From Panax quinquefolius (lineage: Eukaryota > Streptophyta > Magnoliopsida > Apiales > Araliaceae), in contig CM035162.1 in NCBI GenBank assembly GCA_020205615.1, positions 43,762,464-43,826,463 on the forward strand: a DNA stretch of 64,000 nt, read 5' to 3'. The position numbers were made by a program, and so were the translations under genes. Each line of letters begins with the position of its first letter. Positions within the stretch are counted from its first letter, which is position 1. Below the pieces are notes generated by a model. It searched no databases and was not told where the DNA came from. It worked only from the letters and a program-made list of their open reading frames with translations. Below, one piece after another: positions 11,374 to 20,774 of the stretch.

Positions 11374-11425
11374 TATTCATATAAATATTTATAAATTTAT
11401 CTCTAAATATTTATATAAATATTTA
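11101..11425. repeat. tRNA-like SINE-type segment followed by (AT)n and AT-rich DNA
   Basis: 11101-11180 has a tRNA-like head with an A-box-like stretch (near 11136-11150) and a B-box-like GGGTTCAAATT (near 11167-11177). (AT)n follows to about 11244. 11245-11425 is AT-rich and largely the reverse complement of 13084-13345, so the two flank the Mutator-like element as arms of one older palindromic repeat. The opening CCTTGCAAAATAATAGCAA resembles 31526 and 32069, which also lie next to ATT arrays. No gene is seen. Confidence 0.55.
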
Positions 11426-13074
11426 GGGTTAAGTTCAGATGACCACCTGGGGTTTGGGCGGTTTCCCACTTAATCACCTGTAGTCAGTAAAGCAACATTT
11501 AAACACCCGACTTTTTGAGTTAAAGTGAAAACGTCACATTTTCCATCCAATTTAACTGTGCGTGTATGTCACGCGCCAAAAACGCGTGAAAAGGGGCTTT
11601 AACAATTGAAAAAGACTGAAATAACCCCTTCTTCTTTCTTTAACTTTTAAAAGACATTCCTCTCCTTTTCTCTCTCTCTTCGCGTCTGAGATGGAGCTCT
11701 GGCTATGCTAATGGGTTGTTTGTATACGGTTTGCCGGAAGCTATGGAGATTTCCTCACGATTTTTCTGATTTATTACTCCATCCTCTCCATTGATCGATT
11801 TTGGGTGTTTATTCTTTCATTTTTATTTGTTCAAATGGATGTATTAACTTTCGGATCTAAAATATGGAAACTGCTAGGTTCTGCCATATTTGGGGTTTTC
11901 GATTTCGACATATCTGTTGTTTCACCCATCTTCTTTGTTGCTTATTATCTTATTGTTGAATTTGATTTTGGGGGTTTTTTATTTCGCCAGACCATCGATT
12001 TTTTGGTTTGGTTTCTGGCGTCCAAATCGGTGATATGGGTCTCCTAACTTTGGTCGGAACTTATATATGGTGAACCAGATTCCGGTCGAGCCACCACCGC
12101 TCGAGTTTTCCGGTCGAGACCCTCAAGACGCTGATTCACCACCACCGCTCGAAGTTTTCCGGTCGAGTCTCCGTCCCAATCAGCTACAGAGGTCAAGCTT
12201 TCCAATTTATGGTCTTCTTAGTTTTTGGGCAAATTCTAGATCTAATAGTGGGTGGTCGATAATGTCGTGCGAATTGGAATTCTGGCTCTGATCTTCAAAG
12301 TCCTGAACCAATTCATCTAAGAACCACGACAGGTTTGCCTACAATTTCCAAAGGATAAGAGTTGATGTAGCGTATAAATTGATTTCAGCAAAAGTATGGT
12401 GATGATGAACCCTGAACAGTAACTAAGGGCTTGTGTATGCTCATACCGATTTTACTATAGGGTAGTTAACAGTATAGTAGAGGTGAAGCTGAATGCTAAA
12501 TTATCAATATGCAATTAACCAATAGATTGAGAAAGATATCTGAGAAAGTTGTTAGCATTTTTTAAGTGTGTTTACTGTAAGTAATTGAGCTTTTATGATT
12601 TTTCATAAAATATTTTCCTAGCCTTGAGAAGTTGTGGATCAAGAATTGTGGTGTATTCAGTAAATGAGGGTTCTTGGAGAGAGATTGTGGTGGAGTTGGA
12701 TTTTGAATTGATGCAGGGAAGTTGCGGCTCGATTGTGATGATGCGCATTAATTTCTTCCTTCCTGTACATTTTCATTTCCATGAATCATTGCTTTCCTGT
12801 TTGTAGCTAGACTCTGGCTTGGAGACAGAGAAAAAGAGAGAATGATGAGTGGGATATTTCGGATATGGATTATGAGAAGGAAGATGGAAGTTTTCAATAT
12901 ATATATATATATGGAGGGTAATTAAGTCTTTAGCCAAATTATTTAACGGAGTTAAGACGGAAAGTATTTTTTCACTTCAACTCAAAAAGTCGGGTGTTTA
13001 AATGTAGCTTTACTGACTATAGGTGGTTAAGTGAGAAACCGCCCAAATCCCAGGTGGTCATCTGAACTTAACCC
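11426..13074. mobile_element. Mutator-like element (MULE), non-autonomous, 1649 bp
   Basis: Terminal inverted repeats of about 107 bp (11426-11532 against 12968-13074) begin GGGTTAAGTTCAGATGACCA and differ at a few bases. Both sides carry the perfect 9-bp target duplication AAATATTTA (11417-11425 and 13075-13083), diagnostic for Mutator-like elements. The interior has no transposase. It has a less AT-rich part at 11640-12330 with a CT-rich leader-like stretch (11660-11685) and a short Pro/Glu-rich frame (12067-12291), which may be captured host DNA; I do not recognise it. The element sits in the AT-rich repeat described for its flanks. Confidence 0.88.
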
Positions 13075-13083
13075 AAATATTTA

Positions 13084-13673
13084 TAACAAATATTCATATC
13101 TAAATTTTATAAATTTTAGATGAAATATTTAAAAATTTATAAATAAATATTTGTTTATAAATTTTAAAGATAAATTTATATGAATATTTGTTTATAAATA
13201 TTTATATGAATATTTAGAGATAAATTTATATATATGTATATATATATATATATATATATGAAAATAATCATAGTTACGTTATATAAATATTCATAGTTAC
13301 TTTATATATATTTAGTTTAATGTGGAGATTTAAGATGGATATATATATATATAGGGTAATAGAATTTATCTAAAACACAAAAAATATAACATAAGAAGCA
13401 AAAATATCACAGCTAATTTTCGAACCTAAGACCTATGGGTTATTAGGCCATTAAGCTACCAATGAGCCATTCTAATTTATTTATAAATATTTATAAATAA
13501 TAAAAATATGACATTTAATACTAAGGATATTACGCATAAATTATTGTAAAAAATAGATTATTTAATATAAGTAAATATTTAACTTGAGATTACATAAAAT
13601 AATAAGAACTTTTATTTTTAGACGGAGGGAGTAACTTAAATCATGAACATATTTTTAAGTCCAAAAATAAAAC
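13084..13673 (+). repeat. AT-rich interspersed repeat R1, copy 1
   Basis: AT-rich non-coding DNA. 13295-13673 recurs in the same orientation at 43008-43440, and partly in reverse at 29253-30008. It includes (AT)n at about 13240-13259 and 13340-13355 and a tRNA-like segment on the minus strand. It ends within AAAAATAAAACATA, where virus copy B begins at 13674. No coding capacity is seen. Confidence 0.75.
13412..13470 (-). repeat. tRNA-like (SINE-type) segment in R1
   Basis: On the minus strand GGCTCATTGGTAGCTTAATGG holds an A-box-like element and GGTTCGAAAATT a B-box-like element about 30 bases downstream, the spacing of a polymerase III internal promoter. The same pair is at 43162-43219. It does not fold as a complete tRNA and has no CCA end, so it is a tRNA-derived repeat, not a tRNA gene. 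Confidence 0.5.
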
Positions 13674-13855
13674 ATAAATCGTATGGCTTTATCTGGACCT
13701 AGTAGGTATTATTACCCCAGACCCACTCTTTAAAATATTCTGTATGAAGAAGACTTTCTTCATTCTCAAAAATCTTACCATGGTAAAACCATTTATGAGT
13801 GGAATATTGATGGTAAGATAGAATATCAAATTTTTGAAACCATTAATCATATCAT
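13674..13855 (+). pseudogene. Virus copy B, coat protein fragment left of CACTA-1
   Basis: Duplicates 10725-10905 of the viral coat ORF with scattered substitutions (for example the TGG codon that is TGA in unit 3). The left end at 13674 is a break into repeat R1. The right end is the insertion point of CACTA-1; the viral frame resumes at 33998. Bases CAT (13853-13855) are the left target duplication. Confidence 0.9.
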
Positions 13856-14960
13856 CACTACAAAAAAATGGGGCTTCAGCAACAACCAATTTTTGTTGCT
13901 AAAGGTGTCAAATTTGGTTGCAAAAGGGTTTTAGCAACGACTTTACTATCGTCAAGTCTTTCTTTCACAAGAATGAAGCGTTGCTAATTGTTCCAAGAAC
14001 TAACGCTTTTTTTCTTTGCTAAAAGTACTACATTTTGCAACGAAATTTGACTTTCGTACAGAGACATCGATCCTTTAGCAACAAAATATATTGTTACAGA
14101 ATAATTAAAATTTTATTGCTAAAAACCTCAATTCGTTGCAAAAGTCTGTTAATTGGCAACGAAATGAACTCTTTTTTTTTTGCAACAACCATGCATTTTC
14201 GTTGCAATTGACTCCATTTTGCAACGACATTTTTCGTTGCAGTAAATTATGAAAATTGTTGCCTAAGCTTGCTTTCGTTGCGGAATGTAAACTTTTTAGC
14301 AACGATTTTCGTTGATGATTATATTATTTGGCAACGACATTATGCTGAATCAGCAACGAAAATGTTTGTTGTTAATTATTTTTCAATAGCAACGAAAGTC
14401 ATCGATTAGCAACAACATTATATATTGCTGTTTCTTTATATGTGCAACGAAAATTAATATGATTTGCAACGATAAAAAATGTTGCCTTTTATGTTAGTAT
14501 TAGCAACAATATCCTCTCCGTTGTTATTAGATTAATTTTTCATTGCCAAATATTATATTTTTAATGTCATTAGCAACGAAAATTTGTTACTAAATGTATA
14601 AAAAATTGTTGTTATATTAAAACTTGTTCAATGCTTTGGTAACGAATTATATTGTTGCCAAATCAAATTTTGACATTCTTTTTGTGTACCTAACTGGCTC
14701 AATGTCCCCATAGCAAATAATGGCAAAAATAAAAAAAAAAACTAAAATATTATTAATTTAATAAAATCATTCACTACATAATTATTCATTATCTTTACAA
14801 TTAACCATCTAAAGCTACCACAGTTTTTCAATCAAAGTATATATCTACATAAATAGAGAGAGTACACTTAAGAATTTCGTCCCTTGTCTTCCGTAAACGT
14901 AGCACGAAAATTTGATACCCAGTATTGTAAGGCAGGTCGTAGAAGCAGTCTTCCTGCACA
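13856..14960. repeat. CACTA-1 left end with subterminal repeats
   Basis: The terminal inverted repeat is followed by about 800 bp of closely spaced GCAACGA/TTCGTTGC motifs in both orientations, then a unique segment. The whole 1.1 kb recurs as the reverse complement at about 50190-51275 (end of CACTA-2), so these two elements belong to one family. Subterminal repeats bind transposase in CACTA elements. A short frame on the minus strand near 14880-14960 is shared by both elements and therefore is element sequence, not a captured gene. Confidence 0.85.
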
Positions 14961-17553
14961 TCTAAAAATAATAGCAAAATCAAAAAAATGAAGCAAATAA
15001 GTCACCAGAGACGCTTAGTGCCAAAATCAATATACAAAGACAATAGAGTTACTACGTGGTACTAATGTACACCGTATTACTCATAAGCAGAAAAAGACAA
15101 TAGAGTTGCTACGTAGTATTAATGTACATTGTAAATAAGGATACTTGTGTATATAAGCCAATAAAAAGACCAATTTCTCTAACAAATTCAGGTCACCAAA
15201 AATAGCATAACCAGAAGATCCATATGTAAAATAGTCTACATATATATATCAATCGTATAAACTAACTTACATGAATGTAGGAGGATTTCTCAATTTTCAT
15301 ATGCCAAATGGGGTTGGCCTTCCTTCATTTAACTAATATTGAGTTGGATGATAGCTATACATACACTGATACAGGATAAAAACCATTAAATTCTTTTTAA
15401 AAGAAGAAGTACTTCAAACAGCCTAGCGTAAATTTACGATGAGGAAGCAATAAATGCACTCTGCCATAACTGAAAATCAACACGCACAATAGAGTGTAAT
15501 GACTAGAAACACTTTTAGTTGATGTATGGATTCAATGACTGAGCCAAGTCTATTCCAAATAAGAGACAACATATACAAGTAATTAACAAAATTTGTAATC
15601 TCATAGACTATCTTCAATCATCATCTAGTTTTTGCCACCAAAAAAATTGAAAACTGTTCCCATCCCATATAATAGTAATCAAGTTCACAATGAACATTGT
15701 ATAAAAAGTCCTCTAAAAAAAGAGAGAGAGAGAGAAATATCCTATTAAACAAACCTGGAACTTTAGGTTCACAAGATAAGATTAGATCCTTTCACTCAAC
15801 CACGAGTTGCTCTGAGTTGAGGTTGATCTATGCCGCAGTGGCATGTGGAAAGCTTATCATTAAGTTTGATGAGTTCAGATGTTTGACATATTAGCTGAAT
15901 AATAAAGAACTAAGTTAGCCAATTACTTTATAGGGATTTCAACCAAAAAAGGAAAGAATAGCATAACTTATGTTTGGAAGTTTTGAAGAAAGTAATTAAA
16001 GAAATGCAACTAAACATATACTTGTGTGACTATATCATCAACAGGGATAATTTTCAGCTACATATTATATTGGGATTTGGGGTAGCTTAAGTGATCTCAA
16101 CTTGGTGCAAGGATCAAGAAAAGGACCAACAATACTAATCTAAAAGTCATGTTAATTTAATAACAAAAGGTCATAACAACCAAAGAATTCAACTACATTA
16201 GCCACCTCTATACTCTCGTACCTTTTCAATTTACTTTATCAATTTCTGAAAATATTGTTAGCCAACAGCTTGAGCAGCAGCGAAGCCAAAATCAGCCAAG
16301 GGCTAGCAAAACACATTGACTGCAGCAACTCATGCCCACTCCCAGGCCCAAAGCACACCAGCTGAAAGACTAGCAACAGATCCAAACCCGAAAGACGACT
16401 GATGCAACAATCCAAACATGTAGCAAAGCCATAATCAAAGCAAAACCAAACCATAAGGAATGAGTAGAGGAACAGCCCAACATAGCACAAACTGCCAAAT
16501 ACAAACCGCTCAACCGCCCAACCCAACACAATCCACGACCAAGAGCAAGAAGCGGCACATAACAGTAGGAAATAGCCATCAGACCACATCTACAAAAGGA
16601 GCACCACACGCAGCCAAAAGAAGCCCAAGACCACAGCAGTAGAAGTTAGCAGCCATCAGACAACAGTTTAGCAGCAACAGAGTCTCAGGTCTATAGCAGC
16701 AGTAAGCAGCCAGCAGAACCCAAAACAGAAGTCGGACCCAAGCAGCGAACCAGCAGCCAGACCCCATAACAGTAGCACAACACAGCCACCCAAACCAGAA
16801 GCACATCACAGCAAGCAGCTGCAGCATCATGCCAACATAAAACAGCAGCAGGCATGCAGCAGACTGCAAAGCAGCAGGAGGTCCAAAGACAGCACAAGGC
16901 ATACAGGCCATAATGGCAGACCAGCCAAACATCAGCAACAGAGGCAGAACATAGCAGCCAGCAGTCAGCATCTGTAGTAGCTCCGAGCATCACAGACCAT
17001 CAAGCTATACATAAAGCTTTCACCACATAAGACCAGAAGAAAGAAGTTTCTTTTCATATGTGGCATAGTTTAGGATCTAATGAACGGATGCAGTTTCAGA
17101 TTTCACCACATACGACCAGAAGAAAGAAGTTTCTTTCGCTGAATTCAAGCACATCCTAATAAAGTGACAATGTATCTTGCTAAAATAAAGTGACGACGTA
17201 TCTTACCAATCACAGTGGAAGGTGCCACTGTCATTTTTCTAAAAGGGTGTGGAAAATGCAACCATGCTCATGTTATACATATTTTAATGCAGCAATGAGA
17301 AGAATCAAATATGTTTTGAGAGAGAATTAATAAAATTCTACATAATACGTGACTGGAATCATGAGTCCAGTCCAGTTTAAAACATGCATTCTTATGAAAA
17401 TTCAATAAAGGAAAGACATGAACTTTGAAAGGAAGTTGTGAAAAAAAGTAATCAGCTAAGTTGCAATGATGTACAAACCAGTTAAGTTCTTCCCTTAATT
17501 AAAGAGAATAGATTTCAAAGTGACCAGCTAAGTTTGATACCACACCTTTGCCT
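14961..17553. other. CACTA-1 interior without recognised genes
   Basis: AT-rich, intron-like DNA with no convincing exon. 16260-16990 stands out: it is much richer in G+C, with many CAGCAG/AGCAGC steps. Long minus-strand frames there (16239-16971) are Cys/Leu/Trp-rich and overlap each other in several frames, the pattern of biased composition rather than coding. A GA run lies at 15721-15735. Direct or near repeats of ACCAGAAGAAAGAAGTTTCTT occur at 17031 and 17111. Confidence 0.5.
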
Positions 17554-17577
17554 TTGGCCCCCACTTAAAGTTGATCC

Positions 17578-17650
17578 CCTAGGTCCAATATTGGTGCAGC
17601 ATTTTGATTCGTCTAGCCTCTTGAACCTCCTTCATTAACTCCTCTATGTC
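17578..17650 (-). pseudogene. Captured exon, coiled-coil type (possibly SCAB1-like)
   Basis: On the minus strand a T-rich tract and AG (acceptor at 17651-17652) precede DIEELMKEVQEARRIKMLHQ, then a stop (TAG 17579-17581). The peptide is a charged amphipathic helix. I recall a similar stretch from the plant actin-binding protein SCAB1, but this is from memory and not certain. Only one exon is present, so it is a captured fragment. The alternative is an exon of another coiled-coil protein. Confidence 0.4.
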
Positions 17651-17821
17651 CTAAAAAAATAGCAGAATACATTTACATTAGTGTGAACATGAAATAGAAT
17701 ACAAAGATTTGCTACAACTTTAATTGGTACAAACATAGCAGAAAATGATTCTAAAAAATAATAAATAGAAATTGGAATACAAGATCCTAACAAAAGGTGC
17801 AGAGAAAGCAAAGATGGACTA

Positions 17822-18124
17822 TTGCAACAATATTTACAAAACTTCACTGAAGACAAAGGCGTTACTATTGGCTGTGACACGGGCAGGGAGTTTCTGAGCC
17901 GCCTTAGGTCAAAAGATGTTCCTTCAGTGGCATATCCTGTTACCCTATCTGAAGATTTTCATACTTTTAATCTTGGTCGTGCATCAGCAAGCGATGTTTT
18001 TTGTCCTGAATCTTTGAACCCCTTGTTAGATCTCAATGGGGATTTCAACATTCACTTTAATTGTTTGCAATATGGTCGGTGGTGCATCGAGATATGGGCA
18101 TCTTACATGGTGAAACCTAAATGA
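17822..18124 (+). pseudogene. Captured fragment, exon-like ORF of unknown gene
   Basis: An ORF of 100 codons with balanced, protein-like composition, unlike the AT-rich surroundings. It contains FTEDKGVTIGCDTGREFLSR and DLNGDFNIHFNCLQYGRWC. The second block loosely recalls the C-terminal half of plant PAP/OAS1-type nucleotidyltransferase proteins, but I cannot confirm it. It lies on the opposite strand from the DNL gene and the coiled-coil exon, so it would be a separate capture. It has no recognisable promoter. Confidence 0.35.
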
Positions 18125-18352
18125 TCTCTATCAATGGCAGACTTTCACTTCTTGGGCACATTCTTCCTTCCCACTGCTAAAACAAAGGAAAATATGTCAC
18201 ATAAATAATTTAACACTCCTTCTGTCCGGAATAAATAATAAAAAAGGAAAGAAAACGAAATAAAGATGGCATTAGTATCTGAGTTGTTTGGAAATTTGAA
18301 GTAAAAAAATATTTGTCAATTTTTGGCAAAACAGTTGTAAAATGATTACATT

Positions 18353-18477
18353 ATCCCCAGATGTGAGGTGCTATCAACAACACCAGATAGGCCCGAACCA
18401 TGATCTGCATCTACCGCCCAGCTGGTAAACCATGTAATTGCATGGAAATCTTCTTTGGCAATCCCCAGAGTTGACAT
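18353..18477 (-). other. Short exon-like ORF between captured fragments
   Basis: ATG at 18477 on the minus strand opens 41 codons (GIAKEDFHAITWFTSWAVDA and onward) to a TAA at about 18353. The composition is protein-like (Trp, His, Asp) in otherwise AT-rich DNA. It lies downstream of the DNL gene on the same strand and could be a further exon of the same captured locus or an unrelated piece. No family is recognised. Confidence 0.25.
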
Positions 18478-18696
18478 ATATTGATGATCTATAGGTCAGC
18501 CAAAATCAGTGCAAGTTATAATACAAGGAAATTAAAATTCAAACAAGAACAAATTATCACTGGTTAAATAAGAGGCATATATCACTCATCTACAGGTCAG
18601 CCAAATTTAGTAAGTAACTATACAAGGACACTTGAAATTCAAACAATAATAGATTGCCTCTGTTGTCATTTGTTTATCAGGGGTAGGACAAAGAGA

Positions 18697-19373
18697 TTAC
18701 TTATGTAATGCTTCCACTGGCAAAGATGATGGCAGCATGTTGCTAATGCTAAGCCTCTCAGGTAACAAATTATCCACCAGCTTATGAAATACATTGCATC
18801 CGCAACACTACAACATCACAAAAATAAAATAAATTAGTACCACACACATGTAAAGTAATAAACCAAAGACTAATAACAGTCTTGATATAAGGGTCAAGTT
18901 TCTTGAATTTGAGTATAATTTACATAATGTTCCGAAATAACAACTTTTCTCAACATGCATGATTTTAAAATTTGCATTCTCATTTAGGAATAATAATAAT
19001 GCCAAACTGAATGCTGAACAATGCCATTGTACTATGTGTTATACATTATACAACTTCCAATTTCTACAGCATTAACATGTAATCATATTCAGCTGCATTC
19101 CATTAAACTATCAAGGCCCAATACCTGAACAAAGACAGTACCATCGCTGTAGGCATGGGGATTGATTGCACGCGTAGTTCGCTGACCACAGACGTTGCAA
19201 GTGAAGGCAACACGCATACGACGCCGTGGCGACTTGGTGAAGAGGGACCAGGGGAAGGTGGAGATTTTCTCTGTGCTGGATTCCGACTCTGAACCGGCGG
19301 GAACTGGAGGGCCCTCCATGCCCGAACCGGTAGTCCAACCTCTAACGTTAGCTGCACTCAGAACCAATCCCAT
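18697..19373 (-). CDS. DNL-type zinc-ribbon protein, two exons, captured in CACTA-1
   Basis: Exon 1 is 19373-19125 and exon 2 is 18807-18697 on the minus strand, joined at a GT donor (19124-19123) and an AG acceptor (18809-18808) in frame; 119 residues. Residues about 50-97 carry the DNL (Tim15/HEP/zf-DNL) zinc ribbon: RRRMRVAFTCNVCGQRTTRA, HAYSDGTVFVQ, then CCGCNVFHKLVDNL, giving the two CxxC pairs. These proteins act with Hsp70 in mitochondria or plastids. After VDNL the sequence departs from what I know of the family, and no clear organelle transit peptide is seen, so both ends look altered. It is probably a transduplicated fragment. No stop interrupts it, so an expressed product is possible. 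Confidence 0.6.
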
Positions 19374-19730
19374 CGTCGCATCAATCTAAACCCTAATTCC
19401 CAATATCAAACTCAAATCCTAAATATCAGTTACTCAATCATTAATCTCAGAAAAAAATTGTAAATTACCTTGGAAAGAGTTGCTGAGGATTGGGACGAGA
19501 CTTGAATCATTAGAGTCCGTTCGAAGCTCCGATTAGTTGCCGTTATCTGGGGGGGAAAAGGGTGGGTTTGTTAGAAAATAATCAACAGAAATTGGGAAAA
19601 ATTGGAAGAGCTTACTCTTGGGAGAGATGGAGAATCGAAGAATCGAAGATGGGTCTTTAGATTTGGGAGAAAAGATTGGAAGGTTGCAGAAGAAAGCGCC
19701 CACTTTTTTCCTTTTTTTTCTTTTTTTTTT
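19374..19730. other. 5' flank of the captured DNL gene
   Basis: Upstream side of the minus-strand DNL gene. It holds a G-run (19549-19558), short AG-rich leader-like sequence and a T-rich end (19701-19731). It may include a captured 5' UTR and promoter. No ORF is supported. Confidence 0.35.
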
Positions 19731-19910
19731 TTACCACAATTATGAGAATAATAAATAAAAAATAATAGAGCAAGTTTGAATAAAAAATTGTAAAAGAAAG
19801 TATATTTTTTATTGAACAGTATTTTTTCAAAAAAAAATATACTTTCTTTTACAGTTTTTTGTTCAAACTTGCTCTATTATTTTTTATTTATTATTCTCAT
19901 AATGTGGTAA
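19731..19910. repeat. Foldback (long hairpin) repeat
   Basis: Two arms of about 87 bp (19731-19817 and 19822-19910) are nearly perfect reverse complements with only a few bases between them. The outer ends read TTACCACAA and TGTGGTAA. This is a foldback-type MITE or a collapsed miniature element; the family is not identified. A transcript would form a long hairpin able to feed small-RNA production. Confidence 0.85.
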
Positions 19911-20774
19911 AAAAGGATGCTTTGACGTCTTGGCCATTAATCGCACTTCGGACGCCCCCCAATCTCTTTTTCTCGGCTTTTGATACACTGACCGCAGCTT
20001 TTGAAAATCAATCTGCAATTCCTTTTTCAATGGACAATAATAGGGTCCGGAAGAGAGATTCTTATTTTTTAAGTATATTTATTTGCGACTGTTTGTTTTA
20101 ATTTATGATTTATAAGTGGTTTTAGTTTCATGTGGTGTATTTGTTTTATAAAAGCGAATTTAAAAAAAAAGTTATCTTAATTTTTTTAAACAATTTTATT
20201 TTTTTAAAGAAATTAAAAAAAAAATATGATTCAATGCCAAACTAACTGGCATTGTAACTTTTTCTAATTTTTTTTATAAAACAAATTTGTAAAAAAGAAG
20301 TAAGATGTAACATCACTATAACTGACGTTGGAATCTTTTTTTTTAAAATTTCTTTGATCTCTTATACTTGTTTACAAACATCAATATTTTTTTATATTTA
20401 TTCTTTGTCATCGACGTTAGATATGAAGGAGTATATAAGACTTCAGCTATAAAAAATAAAAATAAAAATTTTAACGCCAATTAAAGTGACGTTGCATCTT
20501 ACTCTTCTTTTTTACAAATTCGTTTTTTTTAAAAAAATTTAAATAAAATAGAGATAAAATTGATATTACATTAATATGGGTCAAACTAACTTATTAGGAA
20601 TGACTTATAAGTCATTTTTAAATAAATTTATTCTGTTTTAGTTCATAAAATATAATAAAATTTTCTTCATCTTTTATGTTATCTCTCTTAAACTGATAGT
20701 ATTATAATTTAATTTTATAATATATTTGGAAAAAAAGTAAAAGGAGAACTAGGAATAGCTAGGGGTATACAATT
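19911..20774 (-). repeat. Repeat R1, copy 2, part left of the Gypsy insertion
   Basis: About 20150-20774 is the reverse complement of 43440-44113, including runs around AATGCCAAACTAACTGGCATT and GACTTATAAGTCATTT, and shorter variants repeated several times. It stops at TSD base 20774 and resumes at 29253 after the nested Gypsy element. 19911-20100 is a short unique stretch with no supported gene. Confidence 0.7.

Noticed and set aside
13412..13470. A functional tRNA gene
   Set aside because: Only A-box and B-box-like motifs are present; the cloverleaf arms and acceptor pairing are missing and the segment is part of an interspersed repeat.
16239..16993. Cys/Leu/Trp-rich minus-strand ORFs as a membrane protein gene
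   Set aside because: Several overlapping frames are open at once, as expected from biased composition, and no family motif is seen.
19089..19373. Other frames over the DNL exon (19103-19357, 19111-19338, 19195-19389)
   Set aside because: Shadows of the zinc-ribbon exon; only the frame with both CxxC motifs and splice sites is supported.
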